A stretch of DNA of 64,000 nt from Bin87 sp963663945. Its GTDB lineage: Bacteria > Chloroflexota > Dehalococcoidia > Lucifugimonadales > UBA3495. The notes below the pieces were generated by a model. The model saw only the letters and a list, made by a program, of their open reading frames with translations. It had not been told where the DNA came from and made no database searches. The stretch spans positions 1,674,001-1,738,000 of the forward strand of contig OY760687.1 in the NCBI GenBank assembly GCA_963663945.1, read 5' to 3'. Each line of letters begins with the position of its first letter. The stretch's first letter is position 1. The position numbers and the translations under genes were made by a program. This document shows positions 16,797 to 24,301 of this stretch, piece after piece.

Positions 16797-16982
16797 ATGC
16801 CAAGGTACGTTTACCGATGCACTGCCTGTGACCACGAGTACGACCAAAGGCAGAGTTTCGGCGCTTCGTCGGAAGGGGAATGTCCCGAGTGTTCCGGCGT
16901 CGCGCGACGTGTGTTCCACGCGGTGCCGGTGATCTACAAGGGATCCGGCTTTTACACCACGGACTACGCACGCAAAAAGTAA
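16797..16982 (+). CDS. FmdB-type zinc-ribbon protein
   Basis: A 61-residue protein opening MPRYVYRCTACDHEYD, with a second CPEC pair (GECPECSG), the signature of the FmdB/CxxC-CxxC-SSSS regulatory-protein family. AAGGAGG precedes the ATG. Family members are small zinc-binding proteins of unproven role, once linked to amidase regulation. It is 60 bases upstream of groES and on the same strand, so it may be read from the same promoter as groESL. No Ser-rich tail, common in longer members, is present. Confidence 0.9.
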   Translation: MPRYVYRCTACDHEYDQRQSFGASSEGECPECSGVARRVFHAVPVIYKGSGFYTTDYARKK

Positions 16983-17042
16983 CCGCTTCCCGGCAGGGTC
17001 GCGGATCGACCAGTCCAACAAAACAATGCAAGGAGGCATTCA

Positions 17043-17333
17043 GTGGCCACTTTCACACCACTCGGCGAGCGAATCGTCATCAAACCCACGGAACAGGAAG
17101 CCCAGACCCGGGGCGGTATCCTCTTGCCGGACACGGCGAAAGAGAAGCCCCAGGAAGGCGAAGTTGTCGCGGTTGGCCCGGGCCGGGCCTCTGATGACGG
17201 CAGCCGCATCCCCATGGAACTCACGGTGGGCGACAAGGTCATCTACTCCAAGTACGCCGGCACCGAGTACGAAGACGGCGACGAAGAGTACCTGATCATG
17301 CGCGAGTCCGACGTGCTCGCCAAGATCGGCTAG
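17043..17333 (+). CDS. groES: Co-chaperonin GroES, GTG start
   Basis: The 96-residue heptameric lid of the GroEL chaperonin. Signatures include FTPLGERIVIKP, the mobile loop TRGGILLPDTAKEKPQEGEVVAVGPG and the closing YLIMRESDVLAKI. The start codon is GTG at 17043 with AGGAGG seven bases upstream. groEL follows after 44 bases. I do not find a CIRCE inverted repeat (TTAGCACTC-N9-GAGTGCTAA) upstream, so HrcA control is not supported by sequence here. Confidence 0.97.
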   Translation: MATFTPLGERIVIKPTEQEAQTRGGILLPDTAKEKPQEGEVVAVGPGRASDDGSRIPMELTVGDKVIYSKYAGTEYEDGDEEYLIMRESDVLAKIG

Positions 17334-17377
17334 CAACAACTATCTGAGATCCGTACACACCCCCGAGGAGAAACGCA

Positions 17378-18997
17378 ATGCCCGCAAAGAAAATGGCGTA
17401 CTCCGAAGAGGCCCGAAAGTCGCTGCGATCCGGCATCGACACCCTGGCCGACTCGGTAAAGATTACCCTGGGACCCCGTGGCCGCAACGTCGTCCTGGAC
17501 AAGAAGTTCGGCCCGCCGCAGGTCTGCTCCGACGGCGTGACCATCGCCAAGGAAATTGAGCTCCCCGACGCCTTCGAGAACATGGGCGCCCAGTTGCTCA
17601 AGGAAGCCGCCACAAAGACCAATGACGCCGCCGGTGATGGCACCACCACCAGCATCGTGTTGTCCCAGGCCATCATCACCGAAGGTTTCAAGAACGTCAC
17701 CGCCGGGGCAAACCCCATGGCCATCAAGCGTGGCATCGAGCGCGCGGTTGGCCAAATCGTGACCGAGCTCCAGTCGATGTCCCAGCCCGTGGAGACCCGC
17801 GAGCGCATCGGCCAGGTTGCCTCCCTGTCCGCCCATGAAGACGCCATCGGCGAGACCATTGCCGAGGCGATGGAGAAGGTCGGCAAGGACGGTGTCATCA
17901 CCGTGGAAGAGTCCCGCGGCCTGACCGACGAGATCGAGTACGTGGAAGGCATGCAGGTCGACCGCGGCTACATCTCGCCTTACTTCATCACCAACAGCGA
18001 CCGCATGGAAGCGGCTATCGAAGACCCCTTCGTCATCATCACCGACAAGAAGATCTCCGCCGTTGCCGATCTGGTTCCCGCCCTGGAAAAGATGCTCCAG
18101 GCCGGCCAGAAGAACGCGGTCATCGTCGCTGAGGACGTGGACGGCGAGGCCCTGGCCACGCTGGTGGTCAACAAGCTGCGCGGCATCATGAACGTGCTGG
18201 CCGTGAAAGCCCCCGGCTTCGGCGACCGCCGCAAGGCCATGATGGAAGACATCGCCATCCTGACCGGTGGCACCGTCATCAGCGAAGAGACCGGCCGCCG
18301 GCTGGACTCCGCCACCATCGAGGACTTCGGGCGCGCCCGCCGCGTCGCCTCCACCAAGGACGACACGACGATCGTCGAGGGTCACGGGTCCGAGGATGGC
18401 ATCCAGGCCCGCATCAACCAGATCAAGGCCCAGATCGAAGACACCACCTCCGAGTACGACCGCGAGAAGCTGCAGGAGCGGATGGCCAAGCTGTCCGGCG
18501 GCGTGGCCGTGATCAAGGTTGGCGCCGCCACCGAGATCGAGCTCAAGGAGCGCAAGGCCCGTGTCGAGGACGCGCTGTCCGCCACCCGTTCCGCGGTGGA
18601 AGAGGGCATCGTCCCTGGCGGCGGAGTCGCCCTGGTACGCGCCCAGCGCGCCCTGGAAGGCGTCACCGGCCTGACCGGTGACGAGGTCGTCGGCCTCAAC
18701 ATCATCCGGCACTCGCTGGAGCAGCCGCTCAAGATCATCGTGGAAAACGCCGGTGGCGAAGGCGCCGTCGTGCTGCACGACGTCAAGGACCAGTCCGATG
18801 ACTACGGCTACGACGCCGAGGTCAGCGAGTTCGGCCCGATGCTCGAGCGCGGCATCATCGACCCCGTCAAGGTGACCCGGTCTGCCCTGCAGAACGCGGC
18901 CTCCGTGGCGGCCATGGTGCTCACCACCGAGTCCATCATGACCGAGATCCCCGATCCCACGCCGGCGATGCCGGCGGCCCCGCCGATGGACTTCTAG
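17378..18997 (+). CDS. groEL: Chaperonin GroEL
   Basis: A 539-residue group I chaperonin that folds proteins in an ATP-driven double-ring cavity. The ATP site is visible as LGPRGRNVVLD, DGVTIAKEIEL and AGDGTTT; the apical domain and GGTVISEETG follow; VEEGIVPGGGVAL marks the second equatorial half. The C-terminus ends PAMPAAPPMDF and lacks the GGM repeats of E. coli GroEL. GAGGAG precedes the ATG. A strong terminator lies 27 bases after the stop. A 482-residue open frame antisense to it is a composition shadow. Confidence 0.98.
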   Translation: MPAKKMAYSEEARKSLRSGIDTLADSVKITLGPRGRNVVLDKKFGPPQVCSDGVTIAKEIELPDAFENMGAQLLKEAATKTNDAAGDGTTTSIVLSQAIITEGFKNVTAGANPMAIKRGIERAVGQIVTELQSMSQPVETRERIGQVASLSAHEDAIGETIAEAMEKVGKDGVITVEESRGLTDEIEYVEGMQVDRGYISPYFITNSDRMEAAIEDPFVIITDKKISAVADLVPALEKMLQAGQKNAVIVAEDVDGEALATLVVNKLRGIMNVLAVKAPGFGDRRKAMMEDIAILTGGTVISEETGRRLDSATIEDFGRARRVASTKDDTTIVEGHGSEDGIQARINQIKAQIEDTTSEYDREKLQERMAKLSGGVAVIKVGAATEIELKERKARVEDALSATRSAVEEGIVPGGGVALVRAQRALEGVTGLTGDEVVGLNIIRHSLEQPLKIIVENAGGEGAVVLHDVKDQSDDYGYDAEVSEFGPMLERGIIDPVKVTRSALQNAASVAAMVLTTESIMTEIPDPTPAMPAAPPMDF

Positions 18998-19023
18998 TCT
19001 GCGGCAGACACGTTCGGGATGAC

Positions 19024-19062
19024 GAACCGGGGCGGGTTTAACACCCGCCCCGGTTCCATTTT
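19024..19062 (+). terminator. Rho-independent terminator of groESL
   Basis: A perfect 14-bp stem (19024-19037 with 19043-19056) closing a 5-base loop is followed by CATTTTT. The stem core is CCGGGGCGGG/CCCGCCCCGG. It lies directly downstream of the groEL stop codon. Confidence 0.92.
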
Positions 19063-19073
19063 TGTGGGCGCGT

Positions 19074-19102
19074 TTTACCTATTCTGCTTATGGGAGTAAT
19101 AT
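19074..19102 (+). promoter_or_regulatory. Predicted sigma70-type promoter of the MFS gene
   Basis: TTTACC at 19074-19079, a 17-base spacer and TAATAT at 19097-19102, just after the groESL terminator. The predicted start site near 19109 lies about 70-140 bases before the possible start codons of the transporter. Confidence 0.55.
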
Positions 19103-19246
19103 TGCACCGGCTGTCATATTCCCCGGCGGTTTGGGCGCTACGGTCGCCACCCCGGGTTCCTCCATCCGAGGCCGGAACTGAATAGATCCTCTGCCCGCCG
19201 CCTGTTAGCCTGGCATCCTCCGACGCCGTTCTTCTATGGATGGCTG

Positions 19247-20551
19247 GTGCTGAGCATGGCGTGCCTCTCCTCCGCCACCGGGGCCAGCGTGTCCCAGGTG
19301 GTCATGGGCGCTATCCAGGTGTACATCGTGGAGGACACCGGGTGGGACATTGGCACTCTGTCCATCGCGGTGACGGTCGGGACGTGGTGCTCTGGAATTC
19401 TGGCTCCCTTCGCCGGGGCATTGGCTGACAGGTATGGCCCCCGCGTCCTCACTACGCTGGGGTTGGTGGTGGTCGGGTGCGCGCTGCTGGCGATTTCAGC
19501 GGTAAACACCACCACTCCTTGGCCGTTCTTTGCGGCCTACATCGTTGCCAGGACGGTGAGCAACCCGTTCCTGATCGGACTCGTCCCCCGGACCGCCACG
19601 GTCAATTTCTTCCGGCGCCGCCGGGGCGTCAGCCTGGCCATCAACGGGATGGCGCGTCCCGTGGGCGGCGCCATCAACATCCAGATCATTTCGCTCATCG
19701 CGGTCACGCATAGCTGGCGCGCCTCCTATGGGTACGTCGGGTTGTTCATGATGGCAATGACCGTACCGGTATTCCTCATCATGCGCCGGACGCCGGAAGA
19801 GATCGGTATGCTGCCCGATGGGGACCGCCCCGCCCCCGGGTCTGAGATGGCGTCACCATCCGCCGGCGGGCGACGCGCGGGCCGCCGCCCCCCGGCGGTG
19901 ACCCAGGAGTTCAGTTGGACGGCCCGCGAGGCGATGAAGACCCGAGCCTACTGGTGCATCGCTGGAACCGCAGTGCTGGCGATCATAGCTTCCGCAGGCC
20001 TGGGGTACATTCTGGTTCCATTCCTTGTCAGCGAATCGGGCCCGGGGTTGTCCAATCCGCAGGCAGTGGGCGTGGGCAGCCTGGGAGCCGTGCTTGCCAT
20101 GACCACGCTGGTCTGGGGGTTCATGGCGGACAGGTTCGGACCCCGACCGTGCATGGTCTTGACGATTTCAGGGGCGGTGCTGTCCGGCGTGTTCCTGGCG
20201 ACGGGCGTCCACTCGGTGTGGACCGCCTATTTGTTTGCCGTATTGTGGGGCTTCTTTTCCAACACCGTCGGAACGCTGGAGCACATGCTGTTGGCTCAGT
20301 ATTTCGGGCGCGGATCGTTCGGGGCGATACTGGGGTCCTTGGGCCCGCTTCAGACCACGGCGCTGGGAGCCGCCCCGGTATTCGGCAGCTACCTGCTGAC
20401 GTTTACGCACAGTTACAGCGTGGTGTTTATCGTACTGATGGCGATGTACGCCGGCGCCGGCATGTTGATCCTTCTCGCCAAAGCGCCACAGCTGCCGCCG
20501 CGCGCCACCGAGTCTCAGTCCGACCCCGGCGTCGCGCCGGCAACGGTATAA
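19247..20551 (+). CDS. Major facilitator superfamily transporter (start uncertain)
   Basis: A 12-helix secondary transporter of the monocarboxylate/oxalate-formate type, judged by ALADRYGPRVL after helix 2, RRRGVSLAINGMARPVGGA in the fifth helix region, the long cytosolic loop near residues 190-220 and FMADRFGPRPCM in the second half. From GTG 19247 the length is 434 residues, but this start cuts into the first helix, because the codons just upstream read PTPFFYGWLV, a conserved MFS opening. No ATG, GTG or TTG is in frame further upstream; a CTG at 19178 with GAGG six bases before it would give 457 residues. The substrate is not known. RidA follows after 31 bases. Confidence 0.85.
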   Translation: MLSMACLSSATGASVSQVVMGAIQVYIVEDTGWDIGTLSIAVTVGTWCSGILAPFAGALADRYGPRVLTTLGLVVVGCALLAISAVNTTTPWPFFAAYIVARTVSNPFLIGLVPRTATVNFFRRRRGVSLAINGMARPVGGAINIQIISLIAVTHSWRASYGYVGLFMMAMTVPVFLIMRRTPEEIGMLPDGDRPAPGSEMASPSAGGRRAGRRPPAVTQEFSWTAREAMKTRAYWCIAGTAVLAIIASAGLGYILVPFLVSESGPGLSNPQAVGVGSLGAVLAMTTLVWGFMADRFGPRPCMVLTISGAVLSGVFLATGVHSVWTAYLFAVLWGFFSNTVGTLEHMLLAQYFGRGSFGAILGSLGPLQTTALGAAPVFGSYLLTFTHSYSVVFIVLMAMYAGAGMLILLAKAPQLPPRATESQSDPGVAPATV

Positions 20552-20552
20552 T
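20547..20552 (+). promoter_or_regulatory. Possible -10 box of ridA
   Basis: A perfect TATAAT overlaps the stop codon of the MFS gene, 31 bases before the ridA ATG. No convincing -35 lies 16-18 bases upstream, so co-transcription with the transporter is equally likely. Confidence 0.35.
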
Positions 20553-20582
20553 CGCAATGAACTATCAAACGGAGGCAAACTG

Positions 20583-20975
20583 ATGGCCAACAGCACTTAC
20601 ATGAACCCCAGTGGCATCGCGGATCCGTCACCTTCTGGCTTCACCGCGGTGGTCAAGGCGGGCAACACAGTCTATATCGCGGGCATGGTCGCCCAGGATG
20701 AGAATGGCAACGTGGTCGGTGCGGGAGACACGGAGGCGCAGACCCGGCAGATCTGGCGGAACATCGAGGTCGCGGTCAAAGCCGCGGGCGGAACGCTCGC
20801 CGACATCGTCAAAACCACCACCTACGTGACCGGCATCGAACACGGCCCGGCGGTGCGCAAGGTACGCGGCGAGTTGTTCCCCAGCAACCCACCCACGAGC
20901 ACGCTACTGGTGGTGAGCGAGTTGGCGAACCCGGCGTACGTGGTGGAGATTGAGTCGATCGCCGTAGTTGGGTAG
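20583..20975 (+). CDS. RidA-family deaminase
   Basis: A 130-residue RidA/YjgF/YER057c/UK114 protein, trimeric enzymes that hydrolyse reactive enamine/imine intermediates to ketoacids and ammonia. It shows GNTVYIAGMVAQDENG, the family Asn/Arg region in IWRNIEVAVKAAGGTLADIVKTTTYVT, and a C-terminal YVVEIESIAVV strand. The usual active-site Arg is replaced or shifted in the PPTSTLLVVSEL segment, as in several Rid subfamilies, so imine-deaminase activity is not certain. GGAGG precedes the ATG by seven bases. It may be co-transcribed with the upstream MFS transporter. A hairpin terminator follows. Confidence 0.9.
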   Translation: MANSTYMNPSGIADPSPSGFTAVVKAGNTVYIAGMVAQDENGNVVGAGDTEAQTRQIWRNIEVAVKAAGGTLADIVKTTTYVTGIEHGPAVRKVRGELFPSNPPTSTLLVVSELANPAYVVEIESIAVVG

Positions 20976-20991
20976 GTGCCAAAAATTATTT

Positions 20992-21019
20992 GCCCCCTCC
21001 CAAGCAATAGGGAGGGGGC
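20992..21019. terminator. Hairpin terminator after ridA, possibly bidirectional
   Basis: GCCCCCTCCC (20992-21001) pairs with GGGAGGGGGC (21010-21019) around an 8-base loop. On the plus strand TTATTTCT follows; on the minus strand the bases after the stem are AAATAATTTTT, a better T-rich tract. Confidence 0.7.
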
Positions 21020-21046
21020 GAGTTATTTCTACGCGTCAGGGTATCG

Positions 21047-21309
21047 TTGACGCGAGGGCATCGGGCTACGCTGGCAGCGATATGCAGGTGGCCTACGTCC
21101 GGGAGCATCCGCTGGGATGATGTCAATCGTTGCTGCTGGCCTGCGGAGCTCACATCGAGGAGCGAGCTGGTTCGCGCGTATACATCGAACTGAGCGGATT
21201 CGGCACGCATTTGCATCGCCCGCACCCAGGAAACGATGTCGATAAGGACGCGGCGGCGTCGGTGAGGGAATTCTTAATGAAAGCCGAGATCGCGCCTGAG
21301 GAAGGATAG
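21047..21309 (+). pseudogene. hicA: HicA-type mRNA interferase toxin, frameshifted
   Basis: Read in two frames this stretch gives a HicA-family toxin of about 87 residues: GHRATLAAICRWPTSGSIRW, then, after a shift at 21125-21127, LLLACGAHIEERAGSRVYI and HRPHPGNDVDKDAAASVREF, ending at TAG 21307-21309. The HRPHP block with its catalytic His, the preceding GSRV strand and the C-terminal helix are family features. The total length of 263 bases is one base short of a whole number of codons, so a single missing base would restore one frame. The probable start is TTG 21047 with a weak AGGG site. hicB follows after 14 bases, the usual order. Either the toxin is inactivated or the base is a sequence error. 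Confidence 0.75.
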
Positions 21310-21323
21310 GAGTTACCCCTATT

Positions 21324-21647
21324 TTGGACGTTGCCTTCGAAGTGGTCGTCGTGTATGACGAGGAAAACGCCGATTTTTTTGGCAGGGTGAGAGGCAAGCG
21401 TGACGATTTGACGTTCGTCGGGAGCACACCGACCCAAGTGAAGGAAGAGTTCCGAATTTCGTTCGATGATTACCTGATGGTTTGCGCTGAGCGCGGTAGA
21501 ACGCCGGACGAAACCTTCACCGGGGCGATGGAGATTAGCGTGGTCACAGCTGTACATGTAGCGGCTGACGCCGCCGCCGAGCCGGACGGCATGACGTTGA
21601 ACCAATGGCTGGGCGAACCAGCAGAACAGGCGAGGGTGGCCGGTTAG
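21324..21647 (+). CDS. hicB: HicB-type antitoxin
   Basis: A 107-residue HicB-family antitoxin. The N-terminal partial RNase H fold reads YDEENADFFGRVRGKRDDLTFVG, followed by SFDDYLMVCAERGRTPDETFTG, then a short ribbon-helix-helix-like end (TAVHVAADAAAEPDGMTLNQWL). The start is TTG 21324; GGAG lies about 11 bases upstream and overlaps the hicA stop. In this family the antitoxin binds HicA and, through its C-terminus, its own operator. It is intact even though hicA appears broken. It is convergent with the small gene at the end of the thiamin operon, with stop codons only a few bases apart. Confidence 0.8.
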   Translation: MDVAFEVVVVYDEENADFFGRVRGKRDDLTFVGSTPTQVKEEFRISFDDYLMVCAERGRTPDETFTGAMEISVVTAVHVAADAAAEPDGMTLNQWLGEPAEQARVAG

Positions 21648-21653
21648 ATAGGG

Positions 21654-21911
21654 TCAGGTGTGCCAGGTTTCAAGTTCCCCGCGGCGCTTCTGGAGGACCA
21701 GCCACATCCGATGCCAGACGTATCGCCTCTCCGGGTCTTCCAGGCTTCGGTCTATCAGGTCACGGACCGCCAGCACCGCCTGTCCGGCAAAAAAGCCCCA
21801 ATGTCCGGGCTCGTTGCGCAGCCATCCGTCCACCCGGTCCGGATGGGCGTCGGCTACACCTTCCAGGAGCCGATCCACGGAGGCGTCAGCACCGCTTGAA
21901 TCGGTGGCCAT
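21654..21911 (-). CDS. Small conserved-looking protein at the end of the thiamin operon
   Basis: An 85-residue protein of unknown function. It starts at ATG 21911 with GGAGG eight bases upstream (inside the last codons of thiS) and lies four bases after the thiS stop, so it is clearly part of the operon. The sequence is helical and rich in Trp, Arg and Asp (GWLRNEPGHWGFFAGQAVL, RRYVWHRMWLVLQKRR). No metal motif or membrane span is seen. By position it might assist ThiS activation or thiazole formation, but that is inference only. Confidence 0.7.
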   Translation of the reverse strand: MATDSSGADASVDRLLEGVADAHPDRVDGWLRNEPGHWGFFAGQAVLAVRDLIDRSLEDPERRYVWHRMWLVLQKRRGELETWHT

Positions 21912-21915
21912 GCGA

Positions 21916-22119
21916 TCAGCCTCCACCCACGGGACGCACTATCTCCAGGGCGTCGCCGGGATGGAGTTTCACCTTCTCGAAGTCCTCTTTGCGAATCACC
22001 TGGCCGTTATAGCCCACAGCGATGAACCGCATGTTAACGTCGATCGTGGCCAGATAGGACTGAAGGTTGAGACCTTCGTCGATGTCGCGAGGCTTGCCGT
22101 TTACTTGCAGGGTGATCAT
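21916..22119 (-). CDS. thiS: Sulfur-carrier protein ThiS
   Basis: A 67-residue ubiquitin-fold sulfur carrier ending in Gly-Gly (EIVRPVGGG), whose C-terminal thiocarboxylate supplies sulfur for the thiazole of thiamin. VNGKPRDI at the N-terminus, RFIAVGYNGQVI and LHPGDALEIVRP are typical. ATG 22119 is preceded by GGAGG; a GTG four codons earlier is also possible. It lies between thiE and the 85-residue gene. A MoaD-like role is possible by fold, but the thiG/thiE context and the TPP riboswitch argue for ThiS. Confidence 0.93.
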   Translation of the reverse strand: MITLQVNGKPRDIDEGLNLQSYLATIDVNMRFIAVGYNGQVIRKEDFEKVKLHPGDALEIVRPVGGG

Positions 22120-22127
22120 ACGGGCGC

Positions 22128-22817
22128 TCACCTCCGGCTCGTAGTATAGCGGCTGCCGGGATCACGGTGTTGGGCTATGGCGGCCATCGCGTCCTGCATG
22201 GCCGACTTTATTTGCGAGGCTTCGCGTTCCGGGTCTGCGCTGGCGAGGATGGCGGTGATTACGGCGGCGCCATCGGCTCCGGCCCGGATCACCTGAGCGA
22301 CATTGTCAGCGGTGATGCCACCGATGGCCAGCAGGGGAGCGTCAACTCCAGCAGCGCGGATGCGCTCCAGCAAACCGGGACCGGACGGCTCCTCGCCCGG
22401 ATGGGAGCGCGTGGCAAACATGGTGCCTACCAGCAGGAAATCGGCGCCGGAAGCCTGCGCCTTGGCTGCTCCGTCCACCGAATGCACCGAGCGACCGATG
22501 ATGGAGTTCTCGGGCAGGATCGGACGCACGGCGTCAGTGGGCATGGCGGATTCACCGAGTTGAACGCCGTTCGCTCCACAGGCGGCGGCCACGTCGGCCC
22601 GCTCGTTGACCAGGAGGATGGCAGACCCGCGCGTGACTTCGCACAACGCGGTGGCGAGTTCCAGGAGCGCCCCTCCGGACTCTTCCTTGTCGCGGAGTTG
22701 GACTATGTCCACACCGCCGGAGATGGCGGCGGCCACCCTGCCCGGCAACTCGTCCGGCGGACAAACGCGCCGGTCGGTGACCAGGCACAGCGCGGGATGT
22801 GGCAGTTCCGCTCCCAC
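22128..22817 (-). CDS. thiE: Thiamine-phosphate synthase
   Basis: A 229-residue TIM-barrel enzyme that joins HMP pyrophosphate with the thiazole phosphate to give thiamin phosphate. Signatures are LCLVTDRR, VDIVQLRDKEESG, LVNERADVAAACGANGVQLGESAMP, GADFLLVGTMFATRSHPG, PLLAIGGITADNV and GADGAAVITAIL. The start appears to be GTG 22817, ten bases after the thiG stop, with no clear Shine-Dalgarno site, so reinitiation after thiG is likely. The C-terminus carries about 25 extra residues beyond the typical end. Confidence 0.95.
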   Translation of the reverse strand: MGAELPHPALCLVTDRRVCPPDELPGRVAAAISGGVDIVQLRDKEESGGALLELATALCEVTRGSAILLVNERADVAAACGANGVQLGESAMPTDAVRPILPENSIIGRSVHSVDGAAKAQASGADFLLVGTMFATRSHPGEEPSGPGLLERIRAAGVDAPLLAIGGITADNVAQVIRAGADGAAVITAILASADPEREASQIKSAMQDAMAAIAQHRDPGSRYTTSRR

Positions 22818-22827
22818 GGGGACGCGC

Positions 22828-23613
22828 TCAGGCGGCCGCTACGGGCACCGGAACGTCTGAGGGAGGGCTGCTGGCGATGGCCTCGGTGCGCACCGGAATG
22901 CGGCCGGCGAGGTACGCCTGCCGGCCGGCCTCAACGCCCTTGCGGAAGGCGTCGGCCATCATCGCCGGATCCTCGGCCTGGGCGATGGCGGTGTTGACCA
23001 GCACGGCTGATGCGCCGATTTCCAGGGCCTTGGCTGCGTCGGACGGGACCGCGAGGCCGGCGTCGACGACGACGGGCACCGTGGCGTTTTCGAGAATGAT
23101 ACGAACCTCTTCGACGGTATGTATGCCCTGGCCGGAGCCAATGGCGGAGCCCAGGGGCATGACGGTGACGCAGCCGGCTTCTTCCAGATTCTTAGCCAGG
23201 ACCGGGTCGGCGTGGATATAGGGCAGGACTTTGAAGCCCTCATCGACCAGCTGCCGGGCCGCTTCGAGTGTACCGTTGGGGTCGGGGAACAGGTACTTGG
23301 CGTCCGGTATGACCTCAAGCTTGACGAAATCGGTCTGGGCAACCTCGCGACCGAGGCGCGCCACGAACAGCGCCTCTTCGACGGTGCGGCAGCCGGCCGT
23401 ATTGGGCAGGATGTGGTACTTGTCCAGGTTGATGTGCTCGAGGATGTTCTGCTCGGGGTTGTCGAGGTCGAGGCGGCGGATGGCCACGGTGACCATCTGG
23501 GTGCCTGAAGCCTCGAGGGAATCGACCATTTCCTGCATGCTGCGATGCCGGCCGGTACCGACGATCAGCCGGGAAGAAAACGACACGCCACCAATTACCA
23601 GTTCGTCGGCCAT
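22828..23613 (-). CDS. thiG: Thiazole synthase
   Basis: A 261-residue TIM-barrel enzyme that builds the thiazole phosphate ring from DXP, dehydroglycine and ThiS thiocarboxylate. Motifs include SRLIVGTGRHRSMQEM, ILPNTAGCRTVEEA, the catalytic Lys in DFVKLEVIPD, VMPLGSAIGSGQG, VVVDAGLAVPSDAAKALEIG and VLVNTAIAQAEDP. ATG 23613 has AGGAGAG upstream; a longer in-frame start at 23673 would extend into the riboswitch leader. It is the first gene of the thiG-thiE-thiS-unknown operon, controlled by the TPP riboswitch 108 bases upstream. No thiO, thiH or thiC is in this window. Confidence 0.97.
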   Translation of the reverse strand: MADELVIGGVSFSSRLIVGTGRHRSMQEMVDSLEASGTQMVTVAIRRLDLDNPEQNILEHINLDKYHILPNTAGCRTVEEALFVARLGREVAQTDFVKLEVIPDAKYLFPDPNGTLEAARQLVDEGFKVLPYIHADPVLAKNLEEAGCVTVMPLGSAIGSGQGIHTVEEVRIILENATVPVVVDAGLAVPSDAAKALEIGASAVLVNTAIAQAEDPAMMADAFRKGVEAGRQAYLAGRIPVRTEAIASSPPSDVPVPVAAA

Positions 23614-23720
23614 CGCTATCACTCTCCTGTGTGACGCCGGAAACGGTCGGGCCGTCACCGGCAGTTGCCTCAAATGCGAAACCGCCAGGCGGTTACCCGG
23701 CGGCCGAATGTCATAGCTAC

Positions 23721-23819
23721 CTACTGTTCCTCCGCCGGCATTACCCGGGTCAGGTACAGACGGTCGGCGACGAAGTTGGCCGCCCTCTCAGCCTGGTTTA
23801 CCCAAGCTCCCGCCAGAAT
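23721..23819 (-). ncRNA. TPP riboswitch (THI element)
   Basis: On the minus strand, 5' to 3', the leader begins GGCGGGAGC, then has the conserved GGCTGAGAGG, then ACCTGA and CCGGGTAATGCCGGCGGAGG, the THI-box core in the correct order. The P1 strands are GCGGGAGC-side and the CGGAGGAAC-side ends. It lies between a strong promoter and thiG, so thiamin pyrophosphate binding should repress the operon. An inverted repeat rich in GCCGCC/GGCGG between the aptamer and thiG may be the expression platform. Confidence 0.95.
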
Positions 23820-23845
23820 CGCGTGAGGCGTTCAGTTGTGCTTGG

Positions 23846-23874
23846 AATGTAGCACTACGGGCGGGGCAAGTCAA
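23846..23874 (-). promoter_or_regulatory. Sigma70-type promoter of the thiamin operon
   Basis: On the minus strand TTGACT (23869-23874), a 17-base spacer and TACATT (23846-23851), followed about 20 bases on by the 5' end of the TPP riboswitch. Both boxes and the spacing agree well with consensus. Confidence 0.75.
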
Positions 23875-23909
23875 ACCAAAACGCTCGGTACACAAATGCA
23901 AGAGGTTGG

Positions 23910-24287
23910 TCATAGCTTGCCACCGAATCCAAGCCGGCCACGATTGGTCGGCGTTACAGCTTCGTTGACCGGGTCGACCGCAAACATCAAGATTTGGAGA
24001 GTAGTTCCGCCGATCAGGCAGTTGTCTTCGCCTTCGGGACCGAAAATCACGGGGCATATTCCGTCCCGACCGTCAATGTTGATGACGGCTTGGCCTCGTC
24101 CGAACCTCACTTCAGTTCCATCGGCCAATGCGTAGTCTACCCGGGAGCGGGGCTCCAGATGCAGATTTTCCAGCAGAGAAGCAGGGAACATCGAGTCGGA
24201 CGCTCCCGTGTCGACCAGTGCTTCGATTTCGACCTGATCGCCGCCGTTGGGGTTGCCGACGCTGACTATCACCGAGAACGTGCCCAT
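23910..24287 (-). CDS. Retropepsin-like (clan AA) aspartic protease
   Basis: A 125-residue single-domain protein of the retroviral-protease fold. The catalytic motif is ALVDTGASDSMFPASLL, then a flap-like YALADGTEVRFGRG and the second hydrophobic-Gly element in CLIGGTTLQILMFAVDP. One copy of DTG means it must act as a homodimer. It has no signal peptide. ATG 24287 lies 14 bases downstream of the CoA-transferase B subunit, so it may be the last gene of that operon. Bacterial clan AA proteins of this size are common as orphan genes, and physiological substrates are not established. Confidence 0.85.
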   Translation of the reverse strand: MGTFSVIVSVGNPNGGDQVEIEALVDTGASDSMFPASLLENLHLEPRSRVDYALADGTEVRFGRGQAVINIDGRDGICPVIFGPEGEDNCLIGGTTLQILMFAVDPVNEAVTPTNRGRLGFGGKL

Positions 24288-24301
24288 GATCTGTCGGACG
24301 C

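Noticed and set aside
16636..17042. CIRCE element for groESL
   Set aside because: No TTAGCACTC/GAGTGCTAA arms at the expected spacing were found.
17330..18778. 482-residue open frame antisense to groEL
   Set aside because: Gly/Asp/Val-rich composition shadow of a clear chaperonin gene.
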